Shown here piece by piece: positions 9,447 to 18,273 of a stretch of 64,000 bases of DNA. The notes beneath the pieces are model-generated. The model saw nothing but the letters and a program-made list of their open reading frames with translations, searched no databases and had not been told where the DNA came from. The DNA comes from Dasania sp. GY-MA-18. GTDB lineage: Bacteria > Pseudomonadota > Gammaproteobacteria > Pseudomonadales > Dasaniaceae. Position numbers and translations under genes: made by a program. The stretch is taken from contig NZ_JANHAP010000009.1 of the NCBI RefSeq assembly GCF_024734385.1, forward strand, positions 152,103-216,102. Reading direction: 5' to 3'. Position 1 is the stretch's first letter, and each line of letters starts with the position of its first letter.

Positions 9447-9511
9447 GCAACTTTAACTTGATTGGGTATGCAGAGCAGGGCAGCTAAGCGCTAGGTCTGT
9501 AAAACAAAAAT

Positions 9512-9542
9512 AGCCGGCTGTAATATGAATCAGCAGCCGGCT
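9512..9542. terminator. Bidirectional hairpin terminator, strongest on the minus strand
   Basis: A perfect 9-bp stem, AGCCGGCTG (9512-9520) and CAGCCGGCT (9534-9542), has a 13-nt loop. On the minus strand it is followed by TTTTTGTTTT, a good U-tract, and it begins at the stop codon of the small gene 9542-9628. On the plus strand it follows ccr with only a weak tail. Confidence 0.75.
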
Positions 9543-9628
9543 TATTTAGCTGTTGCGGCTATAGTTAAAGGGTGTCTATGAATCGCACACATGACAAGCG
9601 AAAAGAATAAAAAGGCAGTTTTAAACAC
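9542..9628 (-). CDS. Small hydrophobic protein, 28 codons
   Basis: A short reading frame with all the signs of a real gene. A perfect AAGGAG (9635-9640) sits 6 nt before a GTG start at 9628, the frame ends in TAA at 9542-9544, and a hairpin terminator with a U-tract begins immediately. The peptide starts with Lys and then a hydrophobic stretch (MFKTAFLFFSLVMC), followed by a short polar tail HRHPLTIAATAK. It could be a single-pass membrane microprotein, a type I toxin-like peptide or a leader peptide. The Cys14 does not sit in a convincing lipobox. It lies 34 nt downstream of the broken secreted-protein gene on the same strand. I recognise no family. Confidence 0.5.
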   Translation of the reverse strand: MFKTAFLFFSLVMCAIHRHPLTIAATAK

Positions 9629-9662
9629 AGTAATCTCCTTGTTTTGTTATTTTTAATAATAG

Positions 9663-10210
9663 TTACTCTTTGGGTATAATTTTTGATATCTCCTTTATAA
9701 GTGATAAATGTTTCAAAGTGATTTCTTTTTCAATAGAAGGGATAAACACAAATACTTCTTCATGTTCTGGGTATTTAAAATAAGTAGCAAAGGCTGTAAA
9801 CGGGGAGTGTGTTGTTTCATCGGTTTTATACGTAACGCTTATGTGTGACATTTCTAGCGTTAAATGCATTACAGAATCACGAATTTGAGTACATTTAACT
9901 TTCTCTACTTCACAATAATCCATGCCTTCATCACCATCAGCAGCACATAGTGTTTCTGCCATTCTTGAAGCTATAGCAGGTATATAATTGGTTGAAGCTT
10001 TCCCTACATTTCTCCAGTAGGGATCAATGTCAAATTGACGTATGTTTGCAATATGCTCATCATTCTTATAAATATATATGTAGTTGGTGCCTGATCTGTA
10101 GGTAATGCCAGATGTTTCCGGGATTTGGAATCTATTCAGCAGGAAATGTTCACTAGTAGAGGATAATACTGCAAGTGAGGAAAAAAAAAGAGCGCAATAA
10201 GGAATTTCAT
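9663..10210 (-). pseudogene. Predicted secreted protein, frame broken in a T9 homopolymer near its start
   Basis: The intact part of the frame (from ATG 9962) gives only 99 residues. The same frame stays open further upstream to about 10229 but has no usable start. In a neighbouring frame an ATG at 10210 begins MKFLIALFFF, a typical signal-peptide start, and the two join if the nine-T run (plus-strand A at 10181-10189) is read as ten. The joined product would be about 183 residues: signal peptide, then SEHFLLNRFQIPETSG and the rest, with several Cys (CAADGDEG, YCEVEKVKC). This may be a true frameshift, phase variation by slipped-strand mispairing, or a sequencing error in the homopolymer. No function is recognised. 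Confidence 0.5.
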
Positions 10211-10478
10211 AAAAGAATATTACCTTGTGTTATGGGGGGGGCTCCGGTCCGCATGGACGAAAAGATTCACATGGAGACTAAATCTTGTCAAGCTCCGCTG
10301 TGTCAGGATAGTTATGGTCTCAATCAATTTATAACTAAAAGGGATGTGTTAAGTCATTATAATGCAGTATCAACACCATTCAAGCCAGTTTAAGGAGGCA
10401 GTAGCAAAGCGACATAACCAAAGCAACATGTCTGTCAGAAATTTTCCCAGCAAGAAAGCTTTAATCTTTCAGTAATGT
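10211..10478. other. Intergenic patch with G8 tract and no recognisable intact gene
   Basis: A stretch of low coding likeness between the broken secreted-protein gene and the channel remnant. It contains a run of eight G (10234-10241) and a 37-codon frame at 10362-10475 whose start (HSSQFKEAVAKRH) faintly recalls transposase N-termini. A 72-codon frame covering 10175-10393 has no ribosome binding site and no family likeness. I would call neither a gene. Confidence 0.35.
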
Positions 10479-10781
10479 ATGACCTTCGTTCGATACGGGT
10501 TTTTCGTATATTTCGGCTTGTCAGGTTGTTTTAAGCTTGTTCGTTATAGTAGGGCGATAATACTGTTACATAGAGCGTTCGTTTTTATTAAGGAAAAGTT
10601 ACTTGTATTCTTGTTTTTAAAGCTGGCGCTAATATTTCTAGCTGGTGTTGGTATCTACTATTTCGAAGATCCAGTCCAGCCAGCAGTGTTTAGCTCTGGC
10701 TTCCATAGTTTGTGGTGTGGTTTCAATACCAGCTGGGTTAGTGGCTTCGTCTTTTCAAATACTCGTGACTTAGAAGGATAG
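10479..10781 (+). pseudogene. Remnant of a voltage-gated-like potassium channel
   Basis: The 100-residue frame reads like the middle of a six-helix potassium channel: an S4-like KLVRYSRAI, then KEKLLVFLFLKLALIF (S5) and IYYFEDPVQPAVFSSG followed by FHSLW, the usual lead-in to the pore helix. The selectivity filter TVGYGD that should follow is absent. After LWCG the sequence loses likeness and stops about 25 residues later. The first S1-S3 helices are also missing. It therefore lacks both the voltage-sensor start and the filter, and is a relic rather than a working channel. It sits in the same eroded patch as the frameshifted gene to its left. Confidence 0.55.
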
Positions 10782-10812
10782 TGTTGTTGATTTTTACAAG
10801 TTGCAATAAAAA

Positions 10813-10830
10813 ACGGGCCCTAAGGCCCGT
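10813..10830 (-). terminator. Terminator of the gcvT-gcvP operon
   Basis: A 7-bp stem ACGGGCC/GGCCCGT with a CTAA loop, followed on the minus strand by TTTTTTATTG. It lies 52 nt beyond the gcvP stop. A second small inverted repeat (AGATCG/CGATCT) lies at about 10863-10879. Confidence 0.75.
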
Positions 10831-10881
10831 TTGCTTACAATCTACATTCAGCTTTCAACCTAAAGATCGTTAGCCGATCTA

Positions 10882-13776
10882 TTACCCCTCACGCCAACTA
10901 TCAATACTAGGACAAGAACAAACCAAGTTCTTATCGCCATAAGCATTGTCTATACGCGCAACCGGTGGCCAGTATTTGCTGAACTCCATGCCGTCTATGG
11001 GGTAGGCGGCGAGTTTGCGGCTGTAGCTGTGGGGCCATTCGTCGTTGCTTAGTTCGGCGGCGGTGTGTGGCGCGTTGACTACGGGGTTGCTTTCTAGGGT
11101 GAGTTCACCGTTTTCTACCATGGCGATTTCTTTGCGTATGCTAATCATGGCGTCGATAAATCTATCCAGCTCTTCCTTGGGCTCTGATTCGGTGGGCTCT
11201 ATCATAAGTGTGCCCGGTACCGGGAACGACATAGTAGGTGCGTGAAAGCCGTAATCGTTTAAGCGTTTGGCGATATCTTCGCCGCCTATGCCGGTGCTTT
11301 CTTTTAACGGGCGTATATCAATAATGCATTCGTGAGCAACGCGGTTATTGCGGCCAGTAAAGAGTATGGGGTAGTGGCTTTCTAAACGCTTGGCGATGTA
11401 GTTGGCGCTTAATATGGCTACTTGGGTGGCGTTTTTAAGGCCTTGCTCACCCATCATGGAGATGTACATCCAAGTAATAGGTAGTATGGATGCGCTGCCC
11501 CAAGTGGCAGATGACACTACATCGTTGTTTATGTCCAAGCCTTCTATCGGTTGCACTGGGTTGTTAGCCAAGAAAGGTGCCAGGTGTTTTTTAACACCTA
11601 TAGGCCCCATGCCTGGGCCACCACCGCCGTGGGGTATGCAAAAGGTTTTGTGTAAGTTTAAGTGCGATACGTCGGCACCAAATTTACCGGGGGCAGCTAT
11701 GCCCACCATGGCGTTTAAGTTAGCGCCGTCTAGGTAAACCTGGCCGCCGTATTGGTGGATTACATCGCATACTTCGGTGATGTGCTCTTCAAATACACCG
11801 TGGGTAGAGGGGTAGGTCACCATGAGTGCGGCTAGGTCATCTTTGTGTTTTTCAGCTTTTTGTTTTAAGTCTTCAAAGTTGATGTTGCCATTTTTGTCGC
11901 ACTCGACGATTTCAATTTTCATGCCTGCTAGTGCGGCGCTGGCAGGGTTGGTGCCGTGGGCCGAGCTGGGGATTAGGCATAGGTTGCGCTGGTGATCGCC
12001 GCGGCTTTGGTGGTATTTCATAATCGCCAATAAGCCTGCGTATTCACCTTGCGCGCCAGAGTTAGGTTGCAGCGACATGGCATCGTAACCAGTGCATTGT
12101 TCTAACATGCGCTCTAACTGTTTAAATAAGGTGAGGTAACCCTGCGCTTGATCTTGTGGTGCGAAGGGGTGCATGTTGGCAAATTCTGGCCAGCTTACCG
12201 GTAGCATTTCGGCAGTGGCGTTGAGCTTCATGGTGCAAGAGCCCAGCGCAATCATGGAGTGGGTTAGGGTGATGTCTTTGTTTTCCAGGCGCTTCATATA
12301 ACGCAGCATTTCGGTTTCGGAGTGATGCTGGTTAAACACGGGGTGGGTTAATAAATCGCTGCTGCGTTGGTAGGCGGCGGGTATGCCGCTGTTGCCAGCA
12401 ATTTCGTCGTCTATTGCTTCTACGCTAAAGTCTATGCAGGCACCGCTGATAATGGCCCATAACATTTCTATATCGTCAGTGCTGGTGAGTTCATCCAGGC
12501 TGATAGAAATTTTATCGCCGTCGATTAAACGTAAGTTAACCTCGGCGGCTAAGGCGCGCTCGTTGATGGCTTGCTGTTGATCACCTACGTTTAGGGTAAG
12601 GGTATCAAACCAGCTATTGTTAGCGCTGTTAATCCCCAGTTTTTCTAAACCTGCGGCCAAAATATTAGTGTAGCGGTGTATGCGGTTGGCAATATTTTTT
12701 AAACCCTGTGGGCCATGATACACCGCGTAAAACGAGGCCATAATGGCTAGCAAGGCCTGCGCGGTGCAGATGTTGCTGGTGGCTTTTTCGCGGCGTATAT
12801 GTTGCTCGCGGGTTTGCATGGCCATGCGTAGCGCTTGGTTGCCGTGGCGATCTATAGATACGCCAATAATGCGGCCCGGGGTAGAGCGTTTAAAGCTATC
12901 GCGGGTGGCAAAGTAGGCGGCGTGTGGGCCACCAAAGCCCATGGGCACACCAAAGCGTTGGCTGTTGCCCAGCACTACGTCGGCACCGAGTTCACCGGGA
13001 GGGGTTAAAACTACTAGACTCATAATGTCGGCGGCCACGGCTACTAAGGTACCTTGCGCGTGGGCGGCATCGGTGAGGGTTTTTAAATCGGTGATATGGC
13101 CGTAGGTGTTGGGGTATTGTACTAATGCGCCATAAACCTCTTGCCCGATTAACTCTTCGGCGGCACCCATCACAATCTCAAAGCCACAGGTTTCGGCGCG
13201 AGTTTTTACCACGGCGATGGTTTGTGGGTGTACGTCGTTGGCGATAAAAAATTTGTCGGATTTATTTTTTTTGTTGCAGCGTTTTAGCAGCGTCATGGCT
13301 TCAGCGGCGGCGGTGCCTTCATCCAGCAGTGAGGCGTTGGCCAAGTCCATGCCGGTTAAATCCATGATCATTTGCTGGTAGTTTAATAGCGCCTCTAAAC
13401 GCCCTTGCGAAATTTCGGGTTGGTAAGGGGTGTAGGCGGTGTACCAGCCGGGGTTTTCTAATACGTTGCGCAAAATAACATTGGGCGTAAGGGTGGGGTG
13501 GTAGCCCATGCCTATAAAATTGCGCATTAATTTGTTTTGTTTGGCGATGGCTTTAAGCTGCGCCAGGGTGTCGGCTTCGGTTTGCGGTGTGGCTAAGTCC
13601 ATGGGCTGTTTAAGCCGTATATTGCTGGGCACGGTGCTGTCGATTAATTCATCCAGGCTGTTAAGGCCTAGTAGCTTTAACATGTCGGCCTGCTGTTGGG
13701 CGTCGGGGCCTATGTGGCGATGGATAAACTCATCGCGGGCTTGTAATTCAGATAGGCTGGCATCGAGCTTAAGCAT
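10882..13776 (-). CDS. gcvP: Glycine dehydrogenase (decarboxylating), P protein of the glycine cleavage system
   Basis: A fused P protein of 964 residues that decarboxylates glycine on pyridoxal phosphate and loads the aminomethyl group on lipoyl-GcvH. The two homologous halves are visible. The PLP lysine lies in [17 protein letters not shown] near residue 710, and the N-terminal motif FIHRHIGPD is typical. The start is ATG 13776, because GGAG lies about 9 nt upstream; the frame extends five codons further to a TTG. It is the second gene after gcvT on the minus strand, with a hairpin at 13806-13825 in the 85-nt gap. gcvH, usually between the two, is absent here. Confidence 0.95.
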   Translation of the reverse strand: MLKLDASLSELQARDEFIHRHIGPDAQQQADMLKLLGLNSLDELIDSTVPSNIRLKQPMDLATPQTEADTLAQLKAIAKQNKLMRNFIGMGYHPTLTPNVILRNVLENPGWYTAYTPYQPEISQGRLEALLNYQQMIMDLTGMDLANASLLDEGTAAAEAMTLLKRCNKKNKSDKFFIANDVHPQTIAVVKTRAETCGFEIVMGAAEELIGQEVYGALVQYPNTYGHITDLKTLTDAAHAQGTLVAVAADIMSLVVLTPPGELGADVVLGNSQRFGVPMGFGGPHAAYFATRDSFKRSTPGRIIGVSIDRHGNQALRMAMQTREQHIRREKATSNICTAQALLAIMASFYAVYHGPQGLKNIANRIHRYTNILAAGLEKLGINSANNSWFDTLTLNVGDQQQAINERALAAEVNLRLIDGDKISISLDELTSTDDIEMLWAIISGACIDFSVEAIDDEIAGNSGIPAAYQRSSDLLTHPVFNQHHSETEMLRYMKRLENKDITLTHSMIALGSCTMKLNATAEMLPVSWPEFANMHPFAPQDQAQGYLTLFKQLERMLEQCTGYDAMSLQPNSGAQGEYAGLLAIMKYHQSRGDHQRNLCLIPSSAHGTNPASAALAGMKIEIVECDKNGNINFEDLKQKAEKHKDDLAALMVTYPSTHGVFEEHITEVCDVIHQYGGQVYLDGANLNAMVGIAAPGKFGADVSHLNLHKTFCIPHGGGGPGMGPIGVKKHLAPFLANNPVQPIEGLDINNDVVSSATWGSASILPITWMYISMMGEQGLKNATQVAILSANYIAKRLESHYPILFTGRNNRVAHECIIDIRPLKESTGIGGEDIAKRLNDYGFHAPTMSFPVPGTLMIEPTESEPKEELDRFIDAMISIRKEIAMVENGELTLESNPVVNAPHTAAELSNDEWPHSYSRKLAAYPIDGMEFSKYWPPVARIDNAYGDKNLVCSCPSIDSWREG

Positions 13777-13805
13777 GGATAATATCTCCAAAAAGTATTA
13801 GCTGT

Positions 13806-13825
13806 GATGGCTGTGTACAGCCATC
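13806..13825 (-). other. Intercistronic hairpin between gcvT and gcvP
   Basis: A perfect 8-bp stem GATGGCTG/CAGCCATC with a TGTA loop, located 16 nt before the gcvP ribosome binding site on the transcribed strand and without a U-tract. It is likely an mRNA-processing or partial attenuation element that sets the T:P ratio. That role is inferred from position only. Confidence 0.45.
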
Positions 13826-13861
13826 GGTAAAGTTGCAATAAATTGAATTTTTTAACGGTAA

Positions 13862-15001
13862 TTAGCGTACGTAGTTTTGTGGGGTAAAGGGCATTTTTAC
13901 CACTTCTACCGCTATGGTTTTGCCACGTAATAACACCGCAATTTGGCTGCCTATGGCGGCGTGCTCGGCACTGACATAGCCCATGGCTACCGGTGCGCCC
14001 ACGGTGGGGCCAAAGCCGCCACTGGTAACGCGGCCTATGCTGTTGCCAGGGCTATCCATCAGCTCGGCGCCTTCGCGCACGGGCGCGCGGCCATTAATTT
14101 TTAAGCCCACCCGTTTGCGGCTGGCACCGTTTTCTATTTGCGCCGCGATGATGTCGGCGCCGGGGTAGCCGCCAGCTTTTTCGCCGCCGGGGCGACGGGA
14201 TTTGCTAATCGACCATAATAGGCCCGCTTCTACTGGAGTAGTGCTGGTATCTAAATCGTGGCCGTACAGGCACAAGCCCACTTCCAGGCGCAGCGAGTCG
14301 CGCGCGCCCAGGCCTATGGCCTCAACTTCGTCTAAGGCTAGCAGCTGTTGCGCAAAGGCGGTGGCGTGCTGGGCGGGTATGGAAATTTCGTAGCCGTCTT
14401 CGCCGGTGTAACCTGCACAGCTAACAAAGCATTCAACCTCTGCGCCATCTATTGTAACGGTGGCGGGGCTGGCGCTCATAAAGCGCAACTCGGCAGCGCT
14501 GGGGATAAGTTGGTCCAGGGCGGCGCGAGCTTGTGGGCCTTGCAGGGCCAGTAGGGCGTGGTCTTCTATTACTTCTATGTCAAAGCCGTTGAGGTGGGCG
14601 CGCAGGTGGGCGATGTCTTGCTCTTTACAGGCGGCGTTTACCACTAAAAAGAACTCATCGTCGGCTAGGCGGGTGATCATTAAGTCATCTAAAATGCCGC
14701 CTTGCTCATTGGTGAACACCGCATAGCTTTGTTTGAATTTGGGCAGTACCGCTAGGTCTACGGGGACTAAGGCTTCTAGGGCCTCGGTAATGCCTGCGCC
14801 TTTAATGCGCACTTGGCCCATGTGTGATACATCAAACAAGCCGGCTTGCTCGCGGCAGTGGTTATGCTCTTTAAGTACACCCAGTGGGTATTGTACGGGC
14901 ATGGCATAGCCAGCAAAGGGCACCATTTTGGCACCTAGTGCCAGGTGCAAATCGTACAGTGGGGTGTGAAGTAGCGGGCTGTTTGACGGGCTATCTGACA
15001 T
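13862..15001 (-). CDS. gcvT: Aminomethyltransferase, T protein of the glycine cleavage system
   Basis: Transfers methylene from aminomethyl-GcvH to tetrahydrofolate, releasing ammonia. The 379-residue product shows the T-protein blocks PLYDLHLALGAKMVPFAGYAMP at the start (split here as PLYDLHL and PFAGYAMPVQYP), GLFDVSHMGQ, YTGEDGYEI and RDSLRLEVGLCLYG. The start at 15001 is preferred over an upstream in-frame ATG at 15052, because GGGAG lies about 8 nt before it and homologues begin near here. It is the first gene of the minus-strand gcvT-gcvP unit. It is divergent from a LysR gene 159 nt away, whose product is a candidate regulator. I saw no glycine riboswitch in the leader. Confidence 0.94.
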   Translation of the reverse strand: MSDSPSNSPLLHTPLYDLHLALGAKMVPFAGYAMPVQYPLGVLKEHNHCREQAGLFDVSHMGQVRIKGAGITEALEALVPVDLAVLPKFKQSYAVFTNEQGGILDDLMITRLADDEFFLVVNAACKEQDIAHLRAHLNGFDIEVIEDHALLALQGPQARAALDQLIPSAAELRFMSASPATVTIDGAEVECFVSCAGYTGEDGYEISIPAQHATAFAQQLLALDEVEAIGLGARDSLRLEVGLCLYGHDLDTSTTPVEAGLLWSISKSRRPGGEKAGGYPGADIIAAQIENGASRKRVGLKINGRAPVREGAELMDSPGNSIGRVTSGGFGPTVGAPVAMGYVSAEHAAIGSQIAVLLRGKTIAVEVVKMPFTPQNYVR

Positions 15002-15136
15002 GCTTGTGCTCCCAGCCTTGTGGCTGCTGACAGGTGGATACAGAGGCGGCATATTACCGCTGGATCATATATAACAGAAGTTAATTATTATTATTGTTGG
15101 ATAAGAAAATCTAATGGGATAAGCTGGCATGCACTG

Positions 15137-15150
15137 CATAGTTAACTATG
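15137..15150. promoter_or_regulatory. 14-bp perfect palindrome between gcvT and lysR
   Basis: CATAGTTAACTATG is a perfect palindrome ending just before the AGGA ribosome binding site of the LysR gene. A dyad in the shared upstream region of a LysR gene and a divergent target fits an autoregulatory operator, but it is close to the start codon, so repression by occlusion is more likely than activation. Confidence 0.4.
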
Positions 15151-15160
15151 AGGAAAAGCT

Positions 15161-16030
15161 ATGGTAATGAAAAACCTGCCCATGGATATGCTGCGCTCTT
15201 TGGTGGTGATTAATGATGAGGGTGGTTTCACCGCCGCTGCCGATAAGCTGGGCCGCACCCAACCCGCGATTAGCCAGCAAATTAAAAAACTGGAGAGCCT
15301 GGTAGAGCGCCCACTGCTCAATAGGAATAGCCCTAAGCTGGAGCTAACCCCCGCCGGTGAGATGTTTTTGCGTTATGCCCGGCAAATATTAGCGCTAAAT
15401 GATGAGCTGGTAGGCCAGTTTGCCAACCCGCTAATGAGTGGTCGCATCAAAGTGGGTATACCCAGTGAGTTTGCCACTACACTGCTGCCCAAGATTATTG
15501 GCCGCTTTGCCAAAACCTACCCCGATGTGAGTTTGGATATTAGCTGTGATCTCAGCCGTAATTTGCTTTCTGACGAGCAGCGCAAGCAGTACGATTTGAT
15601 TTTGGCCCTACATGATAGGGTCACCCCCCAGCAGCGCCGTTCGCAAAAAGATTTAATAAAAACTGATGATTTGGTGTGGGTAGGTAGCGAAGGCTCGCGC
15701 GCCCATTTACAAGATACCTTGCCCTTGGTGGCAGCCCCCAGTGGTTGTATTTACCGGCAGCGGGCTTTGCAAAAACTGGGGCAGGCCAAGCGCAGCTGCC
15801 GCATTGTTTACAATATTTCTGATTTAACCGGCATAGAGGCAGCCCTGCATGAGGGCTTGGGGGTCACAGTGCTGGCTCGCAGCACGGTGCCTAGCTCGCT
15901 GACGATTATAGAGTCCTGCGAGCAACTGCCCGCGTTGGGCTCTATAGGTATAGGTTTAAAGCAACTGCACCCCGGTGATAACCCGGTGGTGCAGGTGTTG
16001 GCTGATTTTATTAAAGCCGGCCTGGCTTAG
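15161..16030 (+). CDS. LysR-family transcriptional regulator
   Basis: 289 residues with an N-terminal winged helix-turn-helix (FTAAADKLGRTQPAISQQIKKLE, read as FTAAADKLGRTQP then AISQQIKKLE) and a C-terminal periplasmic-binding-like effector domain starting at about residue 90. AGGA lies 6 nt before the ATG; a second in-frame ATG follows two codons later. The gene is divergent from gcvT, with a 14-bp palindrome in between, so control of the glycine cleavage genes is plausible, in the manner of GcvA. The effector ligand cannot be read from the sequence. Confidence 0.88.
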   Translation: MVMKNLPMDMLRSLVVINDEGGFTAAADKLGRTQPAISQQIKKLESLVERPLLNRNSPKLELTPAGEMFLRYARQILALNDELVGQFANPLMSGRIKVGIPSEFATTLLPKIIGRFAKTYPDVSLDISCDLSRNLLSDEQRKQYDLILALHDRVTPQQRRSQKDLIKTDDLVWVGSEGSRAHLQDTLPLVAAPSGCIYRQRALQKLGQAKRSCRIVYNISDLTGIEAALHEGLGVTVLARSTVPSSLTIIESCEQLPALGSIGIGLKQLHPGDNPVVQVLADFIKAGLA

Positions 16031-16082
16031 CAGCCGGCTCCTAGTCTCTAGCTTCTAGTCGCTAGAATCTTAACCCTAGCGT

Positions 16083-16655
16083 TTAACCTGCATTAATTGC
16101 TAAAGCTAAGCGGCTTACTTCTTGGGCCAGTTGTTGTACCCGCTGGGCAGCTGTTTCATCTATCAGCTGGCCTTGCTCATCAAAAGCGGCATAGGCATTG
16201 GGTAGGGCAACTTGGCTGGGGCTGATGATGGCGCCCAGGTTAAACAGTATGTCGCGGGTGTGGCTAAGGCCGCGTATGCCACCTAAACCACCGGGTGACG
16301 CTGCCATTAAGCCCACGACTTTACTGTGAAAGGCCGAGCCTATATCGCTGGTGTTGCTGGGGCGCGATAACCAATCGATGGCGTTCTTAAGCACGCCTGA
16401 AATCGAACCATTGTATTCAGGGCTGGCCAATAAAATGCCTTGGCTGTTGGCGAATAGGGCTTTTAAGTCGTTGACGCTGGCGGGCGTGCCTTCGGCTTCT
16501 AGATCCTCAGAAAATAGCGGTATATTAAAATCCGCCAAGTCTAAATACTGCACAGTAACGCCATGCTGCTCGGCGGCTAGACCCGCAGCCTGGACTAGGC
16601 GTTTGTTGAGTGATTGCTCTTTTAGGCTACCGGCTAGGGCGATGAGTGTTGTCAT
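16083..16655 (-). CDS. NADPH-dependent FMN reductase (flavodoxin fold)
   Basis: 190 residues of the NADPH-dependent FMN reductase / chromate-quinone reductase family. The phosphate-binding loop GSLKEQSLNKRL lies at 9-20, and the flavin-contact segment SPEYNGSISGVLKNAIDW near residue 80. These enzymes reduce FMN, quinones or chromate in the cytosol. The gene is divergent from a LysR regulator 104 nt away, the usual arrangement for a LysR-controlled oxidoreductase, and converges on the first LysR gene. Substrate specificity cannot be fixed. Confidence 0.85.
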   Translation of the reverse strand: MTTLIALAGSLKEQSLNKRLVQAAGLAAEQHGVTVQYLDLADFNIPLFSEDLEAEGTPASVNDLKALFANSQGILLASPEYNGSISGVLKNAIDWLSRPSNTSDIGSAFHSKVVGLMAASPGGLGGIRGLSHTRDILFNLGAIISPSQVALPNAYAAFDEQGQLIDETAAQRVQQLAQEVSRLALAINAG

Positions 16656-16759
16656 TGTTGTTGCTCCAGTTTATTGCTTTATAGGGTTGTGGTGATTGAT
16701 GGGGCTAGTTTACCTAAGCAAAATTGAAGAGAAATAATATCTGTGCAACACTTCTGTGC

Positions 16760-17680
16760 ATGAGTACACATAACGAAAAACCACAAGCTGATTGGAACGA
16801 CATACATATTGCCTACCAGGTTGCGATATGTGGCACCTTAACTGCTGCCGCCGAAGCCTTAGGCGTGCACCACAGCACGGTGTTACGGCGGGTCAATGCC
16901 CTAGAGCAGCGCTTGGGCACTAAGTTGTTCCACCGCCATGCGCGTGGCTATGTGCCTACTGAGGCGGGGCTGCTGCTAACCCAAACCGCTGAAAATACCC
17001 AAAATCATTTCGATCGCCTGCTAGGCCAGCTGCAAAGCACCGATAGCCAGCTCACCGGCAGCTTGGTGATTACCAGTGTGAACAGCCTGTCTGATTATTT
17101 AATCCCTTTGCTGGCGGAGTTTTGCCAGCGCTATCCGCAAATAAAGTTGGAGTTTGCGGCTGAAAGCCGAGTGCTAAAGCTGGAGCATGGCGAGGCTCAT
17201 GTGGGGATTAGGCCGGGTAAAAAACCCAGCAACCCCGATTATGTGGTGCAGCACTTGGCTAAGGTGGCGAGCAGCCTTTATGGCAGTGCCCAATACGTGG
17301 CCAAGCACGGTTTGATGCAGGGCTTGGAGTATCATCAGCAGCATAGATTTGTGAGTACGATTGCGCCTTTTTCTATGGTGGCGGCTATGCGTTGGATGAA
17401 TGATACCTTGGCGGCTGAGCAAATCACCATGCGGGTCAGTGACTTTACCGGTTTTGTACCGGCGATACGCTCAGGCTTTGGTATAGCGCCGCTTAATTGC
17501 TGGCAGGCCTATGGCGATAACAGCCTGCGGCCCATGCTTAGCCCGCCACCTGAGTGGCAGTTTGACTTGTGGTTAACTACCCATGGCGACATGCATCGCT
17601 CTGCTAAGGTGCAGGCCTTTACCCAGTTTTTAAAGCAACGCTTTGCTGAAGATAAGGCCAGGTTATTGGGGGCGTTTTAA
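16760..17680 (+). CDS. LysR-family transcriptional regulator
   Basis: 306 residues from the ATG at 16760. The winged helix ([20 protein letters not shown]) covers about residues 24-43, followed by a LysR effector domain from about 95. An in-frame TTG at 16724 would add 12 residues, but homologues start near the chosen ATG. TGTGCA occurs at 16742 and again at 16755, flanking the start, and could be part of an autoregulatory site. The gene is divergent from the FMN reductase, which is its most likely target. Its end overlaps the stop codon of the convergent VF530 gene by 3 nt. Confidence 0.85.
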   Translation: MSTHNEKPQADWNDIHIAYQVAICGTLTAAAEALGVHHSTVLRRVNALEQRLGTKLFHRHARGYVPTEAGLLLTQTAENTQNHFDRLLGQLQSTDSQLTGSLVITSVNSLSDYLIPLLAEFCQRYPQIKLEFAAESRVLKLEHGEAHVGIRPGKKPSNPDYVVQHLAKVASSLYGSAQYVAKHGLMQGLEYHQQHRFVSTIAPFSMVAAMRWMNDTLAAEQITMRVSDFTGFVPAIRSGFGIAPLNCWQAYGDNSLRPMLSPPPEWQFDLWLTTHGDMHRSAKVQAFTQFLKQRFAEDKARLLGAF

Positions 17681-18135
17681 AAACTGCGCTTGGGGTTTTT
17701 GCTGCCAGCAAAACGACGCGGTTTGTTGTTTTGCTCGACAGGGCTTTTTTTATCACTACTCTCTTGTGTAGCAGGGGCAGGGGCAGGGGCAGGGGCAGGT
17801 TCGGGGCTGTTATCAGTGGTGATGTGTTTGGCTTTGGCTTTGGGTTTAACAGCGGGGGCTGTTACAGCTGGTTCGCTGCGCGTAACTTGCTGGTAGAGTT
17901 TAGCTTTGAGGTATAGCTGTTCGACTTTTTCCCGCGCCCAAGGGGTGCGGCGTAAAAAAGTAAGGCTGGATTTAACCGAGGGGTTGTTGTGAAAGCAGCG
18001 TATGTCTATGCGCTGGGCCAGCTCTTGCCAGCCAAAATGATCCACTAATTGAGTAACAATATCAGCTAGCTTAATGCCGTGTAGTGGGTTATTAGGCTGG
18101 CTGGGAGGCTGCTGTGGCTTAGTGGTATCGCTCAT
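17677..18135 (-). CDS. VF530-family (DUF2132) DNA-binding protein with Pro/Ala-rich tail
   Basis: The first ~80 of 152 residues match the small VF530/DUF2132 fold: [26 protein letters not shown] and [15 protein letters not shown]. Most family members end here at about 75-90 residues. This one adds a low-complexity basic tail with [12 protein letters not shown] and a final [13 protein letters not shown]. The repeat is encoded by four exact GGGGCA units (17774-17797 on the plus strand). The family is annotated as DNA binding from structure; no cellular role is established. It converges with the LysR gene, overlapping by 4 nt. Confidence 0.8.
   Translation of the reverse strand: MSDTTKPQQPPSQPNNPLHGIKLADIVTQLVDHFGWQELAQRIDIRCFHNNPSVKSSLTFLRRTPWAREKVEQLYLKAKLYQQVTRSEPAVTAPAVKPKAKAKHITTDNSPEPAPAPAPAPATQESSDKKSPVEQNNKPRRFAGSKNPKRSF
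17774..17797. repeat. GGGGCA x4 microsatellite inside the VF530 gene
   Basis: Four perfect 6-bp units encode Pro-Ala repeats in the C-terminal tail on the minus strand. Unit gain or loss keeps the frame, so it would change tail length only. Confidence 0.8.
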
Positions 18136-18273
18136 TATCTTGTTTTACTTAATGGTCTATGTGATTTACAGGGATATTCCTGGGGCAATAGCTGGTAATA
18201 TTACGCACTATTGTTAGCAAAGTCATTTTAGCGCCAGCGCCTAAGCTTGGCCGCCCCCCTTGTAGAGGTTTTC

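Noticed and set aside
10175..10393. 72-codon frame as a gene
   Set aside because: No ribosome binding site, no family likeness, and it overlaps the 5' end of the broken secreted-protein gene on the other strand.
10362..10475. 37-codon frame with faint transposase-like start
   Set aside because: Too short, no Shine-Dalgarno, and no inverted repeats or target duplication seen nearby.
15002..15160. Possible glycine riboswitch upstream of gcvT
   Set aside because: I saw none of the conserved glycine-aptamer blocks; only a palindrome near the lysR start.
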